In this document: positions 44,081-53,226 of the stretch, in pieces
Numbering within the stretch: the stretch's first letter is position 1
Layout of the letters: each line of letters starts with the position of its first letter
From: Anthocerotibacter panamensis C109
GTDB lineage: Bacteria > Cyanobacteriota > Cyanobacteriia > Gloeobacterales > Anthocerotibacteraceae
Assembly: GCF_018389385.1 (NCBI RefSeq)
Contig: NZ_CP062698.1
Location: 809,501 to 873,500, forward strand
Reading direction: 5' to 3'
Length of the DNA stretch: 64,000 nt
Made by a program: the position numbers and the translations under genes
The notes under the pieces: model-generated
Databases searched by the model: none
What the model saw: only the letters and a program-made list of their open reading frames with translations
What the model was told of the DNA's origin: nothing

Positions 44081-45289
44081 ATGATGTTATTGGATCAACC
44101 CTTGACCCTGCTTGCCTCAGGAGGGGGAGCTGAGTCCCTGGCTGGGGTTCTTTTTGCCCTGCTGGTCATCTATACGGCGAGCAAACTCGGTGGAGAACTG
44201 GCCGTGCGGGTGAATTTGCCCGCGGTGCTCGGAGAACTGGTGCTAGGGGTCTTGGTAGGGGTCTCTGGGCTAGGTTTGATCCGAGGGGATGGGGCATTTA
44301 TCGAGATTTTAGCCGAGTTGGGAGTGATCATCCTGCTTTTTGAGATTGGATTGGAATCGGACCTCAAAGAACTGTTGCGCGTCGGACCTCAGGCAGCCTT
44401 GGTGGCGGTGACTGGGGTGGTGGCCCCCTTTGCCCTCGGTACCGGCGGACTGATGTTTATTTTCGGCGTAGGGGTCATCCCTGCGGTCTTTGCGGGAGCA
44501 GCATTGACGGCGACCTCGATTGGAATAACAGCCCGAGTCCTCGCGGATGTGCAGCGCCTCAATTCGACCGAAGGCCAGATCATCATCGGTGCGGCGGTGA
44601 TGGACGATATCCTGGGCATTATTATTCTGGCTGTAGTTTCGGGGCTAGCCAGTCGGGGGGAAGTGCAGCCCTTCCAGGTAGGTGGAATCGTCGTGGCTGC
44701 CGTGGGCTTTCTGGTCGTGGCGATTGCGGTGGGACGTTGGGCAGCGCCTTATTTCATGCGGGTGGTGAATGCGCTCAAGACGCGTGGAGACTTGCTCATT
44801 GCCTCTTTGCTCTTTGCGTTGGGACTGGCCTATATTGCTACGGTGATTGGCTCTGAGGCGATCTTAGGAGCCTTTGCTGCGGGGCTGGTCCTCGCCGAAA
44901 CTGATAAGAAGGAGACCCTGGAGGAGCGCTTGCGCCCCGTGGCGGATGTATTCGTCCCGGTTTTTTTTGTACTGGTGGGGGCCAAGACAAATTTGGGGGT
45001 CCTCAATCCTTTCAATCCGCAGGACCGAGAAGGGCTAATTGTGGCGTGTTTCTTAATCCTGGCGGCGGTGGTCGGCAAAGTGGTGACCGGTCTGGTGGTC
45101 TTCGGCCCGCCGGTGAACCGCTGGGCTATCGGCGTAGGGATGGTTCCGCGCGGAGAGGTGGGGCTGATCTTCGCTGGGGTGGGCTCCGCTAGTGGCGTCC
45201 TCCCACCGAGTCTGGACGCTGCGCTCATCGTCATGGTTATCGTCACTACGTTTATGGCTCCGCCCCTGTTGCGTCTGGTCTTTCGCTGA
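44081..45289 (+). CDS. CPA2 family Na+(K+)/H+ antiporter, NhaS3/NapA-like
   Basis: 402 residues, about 12 transmembrane helices. Core features are LPAVLGELVLGVLVG, ELGVIILLFEIGLESDL and AAVMDDILGIIIL, whose Asp-Asp pair (about 174-175) is the ion-binding site of electroneutral-type exchangers, plus the conserved end MVPRGEVGLIFA. It matches cyanobacterial NhaS3-like proteins, which exchange Na+ for H+ across the plasma or thylakoid membrane. No soluble C-terminal domain is present. A sodium/pH homeostasis role is known for the family. Confidence 0.88.
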   Translation: MMLLDQPLTLLASGGGAESLAGVLFALLVIYTASKLGGELAVRVNLPAVLGELVLGVLVGVSGLGLIRGDGAFIEILAELGVIILLFEIGLESDLKELLRVGPQAALVAVTGVVAPFALGTGGLMFIFGVGVIPAVFAGAALTATSIGITARVLADVQRLNSTEGQIIIGAAVMDDILGIIILAVVSGLASRGEVQPFQVGGIVVAAVGFLVVAIAVGRWAAPYFMRVVNALKTRGDLLIASLLFALGLAYIATVIGSEAILGAFAAGLVLAETDKKETLEERLRPVADVFVPVFFVLVGAKTNLGVLNPFNPQDREGLIVACFLILAAVVGKVVTGLVVFGPPVNRWAIGVGMVPRGEVGLIFAGVGSASGVLPPSLDAALIVMVIVTTFMAPPLLRLVFR

Positions 45290-45350
45290 AGGGCAGGCGT
45301 GCTAGGGTGGGAAGACTTTTTTAGGCCGCTCTTTACGATAGGTAACCGCG

Positions 45351-46118
45351 ATGAGTTCTATCCGCACGGCTGAACATTTCTCCCGTCAAGCTGGAGCGTA
45401 CGCTCATAGTCCCGCCCATGCCGCAGGCGAAGACCTGGATTGGGTGGAAGCTTTTGCTGAACCGCATCTGGACGATCTGTGTCTGGACATCGCCACAGGA
45501 CCCGGTCACACGGCTTTTCGCCTTGCGCCTAAAGTCCGCTGTGTGCTCGGTCTGGACTTGGCTCAGGGGATGGTGGAACAGGCACAACTTTTAGCGCAGG
45601 AGCGGGGGATTCCCCAGGCTATCTTTCTGGTGGGCGATGCTCAAGCGCTGTGTTTTGCACCCAAGACGTTCCATCTGGTCACCTGTCGTATTGCGCCGCA
45701 CCACTTCAGCGATGTAGCCCTGGCAATGCGTGAAGTGGCGCGGGTCTTGAAGGAGGGGGGGAGGTTCGTCCTCGAAGACAGTCTTGCACCTGAAGACCCT
45801 GCTCAGGCGCTTTTTCTGGCGCGTCTGGAGGTCCTGCGCGACCCCACCCACATCCAGTCTCTGAGCCTCAACGCCTGGAATACTGTTCTGGAGCAGGCGG
45901 GGCTCAAGATCACCCGCCAGACGGTCTGCCGCAAAGTCCGCTCTTTTGAACGTTGGGTGCACTTGGCAGGGCTCTGCACAGAGCAAACTCAGGAACTGGT
46001 AACCCAAATTCTGGCAGCACCACCCAGAGTGCGCGACCGGTTTTTTGGGGTGGAAGGGACGCAGGTCCACACTTTTTTTGATGAAAAGCTGATCTGTCGC
46101 GCCGAACGGGTCGGTTAG
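45351..46118 (+). CDS. SAM-dependent methyltransferase (UbiE/class I type)
   Basis: 255 residues. Motif I LCLDIATGPGHTAFRLA, motif II VLGLDLAQGMVEQA and motif IV FHLVTCRIAPHHFSDV are clear, followed by EVARVLKEGGRFVLEDS. The LD(I/V)A(T/C)GPGHTA type is common in UbiE-like small-molecule methyltransferases. The substrate is unknown. It follows the antiporter gene by 60 nt on the same strand, so it may be in the same transcript. It overlaps the convergent kinase gene by 4 nt. Confidence 0.82.
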   Translation: MSSIRTAEHFSRQAGAYAHSPAHAAGEDLDWVEAFAEPHLDDLCLDIATGPGHTAFRLAPKVRCVLGLDLAQGMVEQAQLLAQERGIPQAIFLVGDAQALCFAPKTFHLVTCRIAPHHFSDVALAMREVARVLKEGGRFVLEDSLAPEDPAQALFLARLEVLRDPTHIQSLSLNAWNTVLEQAGLKITRQTVCRKVRSFERWVHLAGLCTEQTQELVTQILAAPPRVRDRFFGVEGTQVHTFFDEKLICRAERVG

Positions 46119-48031
46119 CTTTTCTCATCGCCGGACTGCATATCCCAGCCGAGGGTGACCTTGACGCGGCCTCCGGCGAGGAGTTCGCGTTTCCAGTAGC
46201 CCTGGGGAAGAGAACTGCTGATGGTATTCATCGCCTTGGTGCCATAGCCCGGATTGCGGTCACCGAAGGTCTGGACGTGGGCGGCTCCATCGTTCTCGAC
46301 CACCAAAAGTCCTCCGTTGCCGTTGCGTTTGAGCATGACTTTGAGGTAGGTGCTTGTTCCACGAGGAGGCTGGCTGTGGCGTAAGGCATTGGTCAGGGCT
46401 TCACGGAAAAAACGGAAGATATCTTCTCGGGCATCCAACCACTGACTCTGGTCTAGGGGCTCTGCCAGAGGCTCCAAGTCGGTCTCTAGGCGGACGACGA
46501 GGTCGCCTTTGGCGCGCGCTTCTTCCAGTTGAGCGCGGATGCCCTGGTGTAGTCCCTGTTTGAGTTGTGGGGTGATCTCTAGTTTTTCAGCCAGGGTGCG
46601 GATGTTGCTCAGTTCGTCGCGGATGCCCCGACCGATGTCCTGAAGCTGGTCTAGGACATGGTCGATGGCTTGAGGTTTGGGGCTCAAGACATAGCACTCC
46701 AGGTCGTCCATCACCAGTTTGAGCTGTTGGAGTTCCTGGTCATGGATATCGGTAGCTACCCGATAGAGCAACTTGCGGGCTTGATTGAGGATTGCCTGCC
46801 GTTCAGCCCGACGTAACTGCTCTAACTCTTGCTGTTGGTTCAGGAGGGTCTGACGTGCTCGTAAATAGACCTCTTGGCCGTAATCGAGGGCAGTGGTGGT
46901 CAGGAGGGCTCCGAGTACCACAAAAGTCGGCAATAGCACGCTGGTTGCCCACAGACCCAACAGAGCAACCCCCAACCAGAGGATGGCTCCTCCTCCCCCG
47001 ACCAAAAGCCACTGCCAAGCTGGAGGAATCGGGCGGTCCTCCCGAACAAAGCCCTGTAGTAACAGCAACCAGAGCACGCTGATAACCACCACTATCCCCC
47101 CGGTCAAGAAAGGACCGGGCTGCCCATAGAAATCCCGATGGAGAACGGCAGCGAACATCTGCGCCTGGACCTCCAGGGGGTCCATTTCTCCGAATATCGT
47201 GGGGATAGGGAGGCTAGGGGGGCCAAGGATGACGATTTTATCGCGAACACCCGTGCAGGAACCTTGGGTGGGGCAATGGGCATCCGCAGCGTGCACCGCC
47301 ACCGTACCTGCCGGGGCAAGGCGTAGATTGGGCAGGGGCGCAGGGGCATCAACGTGGCCCCATTTTGCGGCGGCGAGGACTGCGGCGGGCTGGAGAACCC
47401 AGGGACCACTGTTGTAGATATCCGTGTAAAGAGCACTGGGTCTGAGCCTGCGGACGATGCCATCGCCATCCACAGCGATTCCTTGGACGGCGAGGACTTC
47501 TTCTAGGGAGTAGCGGTAGCGTTCCCCGTCTTCAGTCAGGCTCTGAAAGTGGTTGTAGGTCTGGACCCGACGCGGTTGAGGCCCGGAGGAGGCACGGGTG
47601 ATGAGGATGAGCTGTTTATGATGGCGAGCCACGACTTGGCGCAACGGGCAGTCTAGGTCGGTCTCCAGAGCGGTAAAGCAAGCCCGAGGCAGGGCAAAAG
47701 ACAGACGCCCGCGCGGCTTGAGCGGCGTATCGAAGTCTTCGGGGAGATTGAGTATGACCCCCCGAGCCCCCCCAGCCAGAATTTGCTCGACCCGTCGGCT
47801 AAAGAGAATACGGTCAGTCAAGGGGTCTTGTCCCTTGAATAACAGCACCTGGACTCCGGTCGGGTGGGGGGCAGGGTCCAAGCGAACCAGGCTATCTGCC
47901 GTCGCGAACTCCAGATCGTAAGCGAGTGGTATCTGGGGCAATACCCAGCCCCAAAGCACCGCCGCGGTCAGGATTAGCCAAAGCGTAGTGCGGTTGGCAG
48001 AGCGCAGGAAGGAGAGCCCGATAGTCTTCAT
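46115..48031 (-). CDS. CHASE2-domain sensor histidine kinase-like protein
   Basis: 638 residues. An N-terminal membrane anchor is followed by an extracytoplasmic CHASE2 domain (about 40-290), then three hydrophobic helices (about 300-380), a coiled coil, and a kinase-like part. The HisKA_3-like helix has VATDIHDQELQQLKLV, where the His is the likely phosphorylated residue. The HATPase has the N-box REALTNALRHSQ, a D-box-like VVENDG and a G-box-like NPGYGTKAM. No response regulator is adjacent. It probably senses an extracellular signal. The two small exported-protein genes upstream on the same strand (gap 20 nt) may share the transcript. Confidence 0.82.
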   Translation of the reverse strand: MKTIGLSFLRSANRTTLWLILTAAVLWGWVLPQIPLAYDLEFATADSLVRLDPAPHPTGVQVLLFKGQDPLTDRILFSRRVEQILAGGARGVILNLPEDFDTPLKPRGRLSFALPRACFTALETDLDCPLRQVVARHHKQLILITRASSGPQPRRVQTYNHFQSLTEDGERYRYSLEEVLAVQGIAVDGDGIVRRLRPSALYTDIYNSGPWVLQPAAVLAAAKWGHVDAPAPLPNLRLAPAGTVAVHAADAHCPTQGSCTGVRDKIVILGPPSLPIPTIFGEMDPLEVQAQMFAAVLHRDFYGQPGPFLTGGIVVVISVLWLLLLQGFVREDRPIPPAWQWLLVGGGGAILWLGVALLGLWATSVLLPTFVVLGALLTTTALDYGQEVYLRARQTLLNQQQELEQLRRAERQAILNQARKLLYRVATDIHDQELQQLKLVMDDLECYVLSPKPQAIDHVLDQLQDIGRGIRDELSNIRTLAEKLEITPQLKQGLHQGIRAQLEEARAKGDLVVRLETDLEPLAEPLDQSQWLDAREDIFRFFREALTNALRHSQPPRGTSTYLKVMLKRNGNGGLLVVENDGAAHVQTFGDRNPGYGTKAMNTISSSLPQGYWKRELLAGGRVKVTLGWDMQSGDEKS

Positions 48032-48051
48032 AGCACCAGCTTACCCACCCG

Positions 48052-48468
48052 TCAGTTGACGCGGACCAAGGTGAAATTGATCACCTGACCGTTGCGGTTG
48101 GTGAGGGTGACGTAGAGATAGTTTCCAGAAAATTGAAAGTTCCAGTTATTGCCCCGGTCATTGAACGAAGCGCCGTTGGAGCGCACATTGAGGCGTGGCC
48201 CCTCCGTCGAACGGTAGCGGTCCCCATCCATTTCGATGGTCAGGTTGAGTGTGCCCCCGCTACCCGGACCACTGATGATCTGACCGTTGCCGGACCAGAC
48301 CTCAACAGCCCCATCTCGGTCACGCTGTCCTCGGTCGGAGACATACAGACCCTGCCCGCCCTCCCGAGTAAGGCGTCCTTGCCGCAGACCGGATTGTGCC
48401 GACGCCTGCGGTCCTATGAGGACACTCGCCGCCAGCAAACACAATACCAACCCAAGCCAGCCCTTCAT
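48052..48468 (-). CDS. Exported protein of unknown function, 138 aa
   Basis: The start is chosen at MKGWLGLVLCLLAASVLIG (48468), a signal peptide ending ASAQ. The mature part of about 113 residues is beta-rich: GQIISGPGSGGTLNLTIEMD, NNWNFQFSGNYLYVTLTN, ending INFTLVRVN. It is probably a periplasmic beta-sandwich. I do not recognise a family. It lies 20 nt before the CHASE2 kinase and about 95 nt after the DUF2808 gene on the same strand, so a shared envelope-sensing role is possible but unproven. Confidence 0.6.
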   Translation of the reverse strand: MKGWLGLVLCLLAASVLIGPQASAQSGLRQGRLTREGGQGLYVSDRGQRDRDGAVEVWSGNGQIISGPGSGGTLNLTIEMDGDRYRSTEGPRLNVRSNGASFNDRGNNWNFQFSGNYLYVTLTNRNGQVINFTLVRVN

Positions 48469-48563
48469 TGCAATCACGTTAGGAGGATTGATCTGAGAAT
48501 AGCTGGAAATCTCCTGGTACTCCCAGGGAACCACAAGAAGATTCTCCTGCGTTTTAGCGCAAA

Positions 48564-49112
48564 TCATCTACCTGATTGTGAATCCCGAAACGCGATCCGT
48601 CCGTAGCCTACAAATTGGCGTACAGGCTCTGAGCCTGCGGGTAGGGCGTTGATTTCAAACAGATAGATACCCCCTTGGTCGGGGTTGCGCATCTGCTGAA
48701 ATTCCACGGTCACAGTCTCTCCTGGGGCGATAGGCTGGGGGAAATTCACCACCAACGTCCGCTCCTCCAGGATCACCTGAACGGGTAAAGTATGTGCCAC
48801 ATAGTACGGACCGGGTCCGGCGGGATTGCTCGGGGTATAGACGCGCACCTCTTGCAAGCGGGGCAGGTTGACCCCAAAAGGCCCTGCATCGTCGGGGATG
48901 GCGATGGTGAGGCGGGCGAGGGGGCGCTCGACTCGGACGGGGATGGCGACGGTGAACTGATAGGTCGCTGGTTGGTAGCGGACATCAGGGAGATAGGCCA
49001 AGGCTTCGCGCAACACCACAGCCCCCGCAAAGGCGACCGGGGCAGCACAAAGCGGGCTTGCCAGCAGACTGGTGGCAAGGCTCATCACGACAAATCGCGG
49101 CAGTAGGTTCAC
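48564..49112 (-). CDS. DUF2808 exported protein
   Basis: 182 residues. Signal peptide (SLATSLLASPLCAAPVAFAG), then a beta-sandwich with PATYQFTVAIPVRVERPLAR, GETVTVEFQQMRNP and IYLFEINALPAG, the pattern of DUF2808, a family almost confined to cyanobacteria. These proteins are probably periplasmic; no function is known. It is the first gene of a possible operon with a small exported protein and the CHASE2 kinase. Confidence 0.82.
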   Translation of the reverse strand: MNLLPRFVVMSLATSLLASPLCAAPVAFAGAVVLREALAYLPDVRYQPATYQFTVAIPVRVERPLARLTIAIPDDAGPFGVNLPRLQEVRVYTPSNPAGPGPYYVAHTLPVQVILEERTLVVNFPQPIAPGETVTVEFQQMRNPDQGGIYLFEINALPAGSEPVRQFVGYGRIAFRDSQSGR

Positions 49113-49338
49113 GAGAAAAGATGCTCAGAACGATATTCACAGTCTAGACGGCACGGATGTACCTTACGTTTTAAGAGGGCTTGGGCTGTGATCTCGATCA
49201 CCCTGGTCATTGAGAACCGCCTGTACGTTGTTGGGGTCTAAGTTCTAGGCTCTAAAGCACCAGACCAGCATCGGCCCATGGGTAGGTGTTTTTGAGCCCC
49301 ACCTCTTAGGTATTTTTACAAAGCGAGGGAGGTTTGAT

Positions 49339-50421
49339 ATGGCTGCAACAAAAGACAGCAGTAGCGCGAAAAACTTACACCAGTGCCGCAATCCTCTTTG
49401 TTGCATTATCTCTCCCCACATGCTGGGGGAGATTGTTCAGCGCGGCAATGCGGAACAACGGTCTTGGGCCTACCAGACTTCCGTGCTGTCTGAGAACATC
49501 CGGGGACAGCGTCAGGCTTTGGGTCCACTTCTGGCCGCGAGGTCTACTCCGTCCGCCCCCGGTAAAGCGCGTAGGGTCTACGACAGTCGCCAGGGTATGG
49601 ACCTGCCCGGTGTCTTGGTCCGCAGCGAAGGGGACCCCGCCCATGTGGACCCTGCGGTGAACGAAGCCTACGACGGAGCCGGAGCGACCTACGACCTCTA
49701 CCACGAGGTGTATGACCGGCGTTCGGTGGATGACCGTGACATGGATTTGGTCTCCACTGTCCACTACAGCCAGAAGTACGATAATGCCTTCTGGAATGGT
49801 ACACAGATGGTCTATGGGGATGGAGATGGACAACTCTTCCAACGATTTACCATTGCCCTCGATATCATCGGTCATGAACTCACCCACGGAGTAACGCAGT
49901 ATGAAGCGGCGCTGGTCTATCAGGGACAGTCGGGAGCCTTGAACGAATCTTTTTCCGATGTCTTCGGCTCTCTCGTGAAACAACGGGCGCTCAAACAGAC
50001 GGTAGACCAAGCGGATTGGCTGATCGGTGCAGGATTGTTGGCCCCTGGAGTCCAGGGGATGGCGCTGCGCTCCTTGAAAGCTCCAGGAACCGCCTATGAT
50101 GACCCGGTCCTCGGCAAAGACCCACAACCATCCCACCTGCGCGACCTCTACAAGGGCTCCGATGACAATGGTGGGGTCCATATTAATTCTGGGATTCCGA
50201 ATCATGCTTTCTTTTTGGCGGCGGTCACTATGGGAGGGTTTGCTTGGGAGAAAGCGGGGCGCATCTGGTACCTTGCCCTGCGCGACCGCTTGCGTAGTAC
50301 GTCCAATTTCAAACGTGCTGCTCTCGCCACGATCCAAGTCGCCGGAGAACTCTACGGAACAGGCAGTTTAGAGCAAAAAGCAGTGCAGGACGCTTGGCAT
50401 ACCGTTGGCGTCACCCATTAG
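49339..50421 (+). CDS. M4 family metalloprotease, protealysin-like
   Basis: 360 residues. The short N-terminal precursor part has CCIISPHMLGEIVQRG, matching the protealysin propeptide PPHML motif, and there is no signal peptide. Zinc and catalytic site: HELTHGVTQY (His179, Glu180, His183), with the third ligand Glu about 203 in LNESFSDVFG, and NGGVHINSGIPNHAF carrying the transition-state His. Protealysins are small thermolysin relatives that can act inside the cell. The next gene is the matching emfourin inhibitor, 17 nt downstream. AGGGAGG precedes the start at good distance. Confidence 0.9.
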   Translation: MAATKDSSSAKNLHQCRNPLCCIISPHMLGEIVQRGNAEQRSWAYQTSVLSENIRGQRQALGPLLAARSTPSAPGKARRVYDSRQGMDLPGVLVRSEGDPAHVDPAVNEAYDGAGATYDLYHEVYDRRSVDDRDMDLVSTVHYSQKYDNAFWNGTQMVYGDGDGQLFQRFTIALDIIGHELTHGVTQYEAALVYQGQSGALNESFSDVFGSLVKQRALKQTVDQADWLIGAGLLAPGVQGMALRSLKAPGTAYDDPVLGKDPQPSHLRDLYKGSDDNGGVHINSGIPNHAFFLAAVTMGGFAWEKAGRIWYLALRDRLRSTSNFKRAALATIQVAGELYGTGSLEQKAVQDAWHTVGVTH

Positions 50422-50438
50422 GATAAGGCTATTGCAAG

Positions 50439-50843
50439 GTGAACGGACTTAGACGACGGGAGTTTAGCTTAGGCTGGGCAGGAATATTTTTGGGGGCATT
50501 TCCGGTTCTAGCCTGCCCTATTCCGAGGAAGACGATGCAGATTTCTTTTGTGCGTACGGGAGGATTTGCGGGCCTACGCCAGACAGCACAGGTGGATGTG
50601 ACTACCCTCCCGCCGGACCAGGCACGACAAGTGCGGGCATGGCTTGCTGCTGCGGATTTCTTTCACCTACCCCAGACCCTAACTGCCCCACACCCACAGC
50701 CGGACCGCTTCCAGTATCAGATCACGATTGAGACGGATACAGAGCGCCATACAGTACGCACCAGTGAGGAGACCATGCCCAAAAGCCTCCGCCCGCTGGT
50801 TGATTGGCTGACTGCGCAGACTCGGCCCTATCGGCCCCAATAG
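50439..50843 (+). CDS. Emfourin-like protealysin inhibitor with N-terminal extension
   Basis: 134 residues from a GTG. From MQISFVRTGGFAGLRQTAQV (residue 33) on it resembles emfourin (M4in), the protein inhibitor of protealysin-like M4 proteases, with DRFQYQITIE and SEETMPKSLRPLVDWL. The gene directly follows the protease, as in known protealysin-emfourin operons. The extra first 32 residues contain a twin-Arg-like RRREF, a hydrophobic helix and AC, which could be a Tat or lipoprotein signal. An internal ATG at 50535 would give the usual cytoplasmic form. Which form is made decides where the protease is controlled. Confidence 0.8.
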   Translation: MNGLRRREFSLGWAGIFLGAFPVLACPIPRKTMQISFVRTGGFAGLRQTAQVDVTTLPPDQARQVRAWLAAADFFHLPQTLTAPHPQPDRFQYQITIETDTERHTVRTSEETMPKSLRPLVDWLTAQTRPYRPQ

Positions 50844-50856
50844 AACGGCGATACCC

Positions 50857-52029
50857 TCAAGTCCTCCGTACCCCAATAGCTCCCGCCATCATCAACAGAG
50901 CTGCTGACCCAAAACCCACTCCCGGCCCCAGCGTAGCCCACAGCCAACCCACGCTGAGACTACTGACAAAATCGCCCAGGCCATTGACTACCGCCAGACT
51001 CCCGAAGCCAGTGCCGCGCAAGGAGGTGGGTAACCGCTCGGCGGCCAAGGTATCCTCCAAGGTCTCCTCAATCCCCAGGTAGGTCCCACCTAAGACAAAG
51101 AGCAAGGCTAAAAGGGGCAAGGAGTCCACCCCTAAGGCCATCAGCAAGGCGCTCAAGGCTCCGAGGAGGTAGCCCCCCGCCAGGAGGGTGCGTTTGTCCA
51201 TCCGGTCCGCCAAAATACCCGCTGGGTAGGAAGTAGCGGCATAGACGGCATTGTGCAGGGCGTAGAGGCCGACACTGATGGTTGCGGCCTGGGCCATGCC
51301 CAGGCTGGGGCTCAAGACCTTTACGGCATAGAGAATCATCAGAGAGTGGGCAAAATCCCCCGCCCCAAAAAGGCCCATAGCCCCCAGCAGACGGATAAAA
51401 GGCCGGGGTAACCCCTGCATACTTGCCAGGAAGGGGCGGGGGTCTGGGGTCCGGTCCGGGGTTTCCTGTACCCAAAAGACGACCGCCAAAACGGATAGGA
51501 GGGCCGGAAGAACCGCTAGCCACAGCAGAGGCTGTTGCTTGAGACCGCTCGCCAGGAGTGCCAAGGTGACTAGGGGTGCGAGCACGGCCCCCAAGGTGTC
51601 CATGGTGCGCTCAAAGCCAAACGCCCTGCCATAGGTCTCAGGGGTCACCGCTTCAGCGAGGAGGGCTTTGCGCGCTGGGGTACGCAGCCCGCGCGCGACC
51701 CAGGCCAGCCCCCGCCCGAGCAAGACCAGGCCCCAGTTGGTGGCGAGTGCCATCAGTCCGGTGGCGACCGCCATACCGGCATAGCCCGCAGCACACAGGG
51801 GCTTACGCCGCGCAATCCGGTCCGTCAACCAGCCGCCGTAGAGCTTGGCTGCGCTAGACAGCCCGTCCGCAACCCCTTCAACAGTACCCAGTGCCCCAGC
51901 AGCGAGGCCAAAGGAAGCAAGCAGGGACGGGAGTACGGAGGTCACGGTCTCATGGCTGAGGTCGCTAAAGAGTGACGCCATCCCGATGCCTAGGACCGTG
52001 GAATTGAGCCATTGGGCTTTTGGTTTCAT
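50857..52029 (-). CDS. Major facilitator superfamily transporter
   Basis: The start is chosen at MKPKAQWLNSTVLGI (52029), whose ATGA overlaps the methyltransferase stop; this gives 390 residues. About 11-12 transmembrane helices are visible. The A-loop reads GGWLTDRIARRKP and a later loop GILADRMDKRT, both MFS G-x3-D-x2-G-R-R-type signatures. The early SDLSHETVTSVLP element and the ARGLRTPARKALLAE loop suit a DHA-type carrier of a drug- or sugar-like solute; the substrate is unknown. Translational coupling to the methyltransferase is likely from the 4-nt overlap. Confidence 0.82.
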   Translation of the reverse strand: MKPKAQWLNSTVLGIGMASLFSDLSHETVTSVLPSLLASFGLAAGALGTVEGVADGLSSAAKLYGGWLTDRIARRKPLCAAGYAGMAVATGLMALATNWGLVLLGRGLAWVARGLRTPARKALLAEAVTPETYGRAFGFERTMDTLGAVLAPLVTLALLASGLKQQPLLWLAVLPALLSVLAVVFWVQETPDRTPDPRPFLASMQGLPRPFIRLLGAMGLFGAGDFAHSLMILYAVKVLSPSLGMAQAATISVGLYALHNAVYAATSYPAGILADRMDKRTLLAGGYLLGALSALLMALGVDSLPLLALLFVLGGTYLGIEETLEDTLAAERLPTSLRGTGFGSLAVVNGLGDFVSSLSVGWLWATLGPGVGFGSAALLMMAGAIGVRRT

Positions 52030-53180
52030 CGAGCCCGCGCCAGGAGGACTAGGAGATTCTGGGTGAGGTGACGGATTTCTGGCAGAGGGAGCGGGCATTC
52101 GGCCTGGAGCTGGGCTACGGTTTTGCTGCCGTCGCAGCCCTTGAGCCAGTGCACTTGGGCTTCACTGAGGGTGAGTTCCTGGTAGCAATAGTTGAAGACT
52201 GTCCGACTCGGCCAGCGTCCAATGTACGGAGCGCGATGCGGGTGTGCAGCCAGCAGTTCGGAGTCGGTGGGTACCCAAGGGTGGAGGGGCGCGCGGCTCA
52301 AGAACAGCTCGTAGTGATTGGCGACCGGATCGAGCAGTTCGATGAGGCGGTAGCGGTCTGGAGCACAGAGAGACTGTGCTCTGGCCTGGAGTTCGGGATG
52401 GTTCCCCAAGAGGCGTTCTATTTGCCAAACTTCGGGGTTAGAGAAGGCTACAAAATGCAAGCGGGCTCCCTCAATCAACTCCAGGAGGGTATAGACGTTA
52501 AAACAGGTCTCTTGAACCTGGAGGTACATATCGGCAAAGGAACTGTCCTCGCGGTTTTCTGTGGCCCAGCGTTCTTGCTCGAAGCGGCGCAAGGGATTGT
52601 CGGGCGGTAGCGTCCTAAACAGCTCGCGACCCAGACGCACGCCCTGTGTCGCATCCTCGGGGGCAAAAAGGCGCAGGGCTTCTTGCATCAGAGCGATTTC
52701 CCGGCGGCCCAACTCGCTGTAGACGAACAGGTGCATCAGCCCGCCAGGAGCCAGCCGTTCACCCAGAATTTTTAGCCCCGCCACGGGATCGGGTAGGTGG
52801 TGGAGGACGCCCACGCAGTTGATGAAGTCATAGCTGCCGCACTTGAGGTCGAGGAGGCTGCCCTGCTGAAATTGGACCTTGGGTACCCCCGCCCGCCGAC
52901 AGCGCTCCCTACCTACTTCTAGGGCCACTTCGCTGAGGTCGATAGCGGTGACCGTGGCCTGAGGATTTTGATAGCCCAAATACTGGCTACCAAACCCGGT
53001 CCCGCACCCGGCATCGAGGATGGTGAGGTCTTCGTGCTCGGGGAGGTAGCCATAGTACAGGCTGTGCACGATGGGCCAACTCCAACGCCAGTTCCACCCG
53101 AGAGGAGGGATGTCCAGCAAGGGCTCGGGTGGGTAGGGGTAGCGGTTATAAAAGGCCTGTACTTGTGCAGTGATGTCCAT
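52026..53180 (-). CDS. SAM-dependent methyltransferase with C-terminal winged-helix-like domain
   Basis: 384 residues. NRYPYPPEPLL near the N-terminus, motif I TILDAGCGTGFGSQYLG (about 53-69), motif II AIDLSEVALEVG and motif IV GVLHHLPDPVAGL. The last 80 residues resemble a small winged helix (QELTLSEAQVHWLKGCDGS, then LPEIRHLTQNLLVLL). The YNxYPYPPxP start is common in a cyanobacterial methyltransferase group of unknown substrate. It is translationally coupled to the MFS gene downstream by ATGA, so the exporter may handle the methylated product (inference). Confidence 0.82.
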   Translation of the reverse strand: MDITAQVQAFYNRYPYPPEPLLDIPPLGWNWRWSWPIVHSLYYGYLPEHEDLTILDAGCGTGFGSQYLGYQNPQATVTAIDLSEVALEVGRERCRRAGVPKVQFQQGSLLDLKCGSYDFINCVGVLHHLPDPVAGLKILGERLAPGGLMHLFVYSELGRREIALMQEALRLFAPEDATQGVRLGRELFRTLPPDNPLRRFEQERWATENREDSSFADMYLQVQETCFNVYTLLELIEGARLHFVAFSNPEVWQIERLLGNHPELQARAQSLCAPDRYRLIELLDPVANHYELFLSRAPLHPWVPTDSELLAAHPHRAPYIGRWPSRTVFNYCYQELTLSEAQVHWLKGCDGSKTVAQLQAECPLPLPEIRHLTQNLLVLLARAR

Positions 53181-53226
53181 GGTGCTGACCTCATGACCGG
53201 GCGGATTTGAGCTGTCGGAGGAAGTT

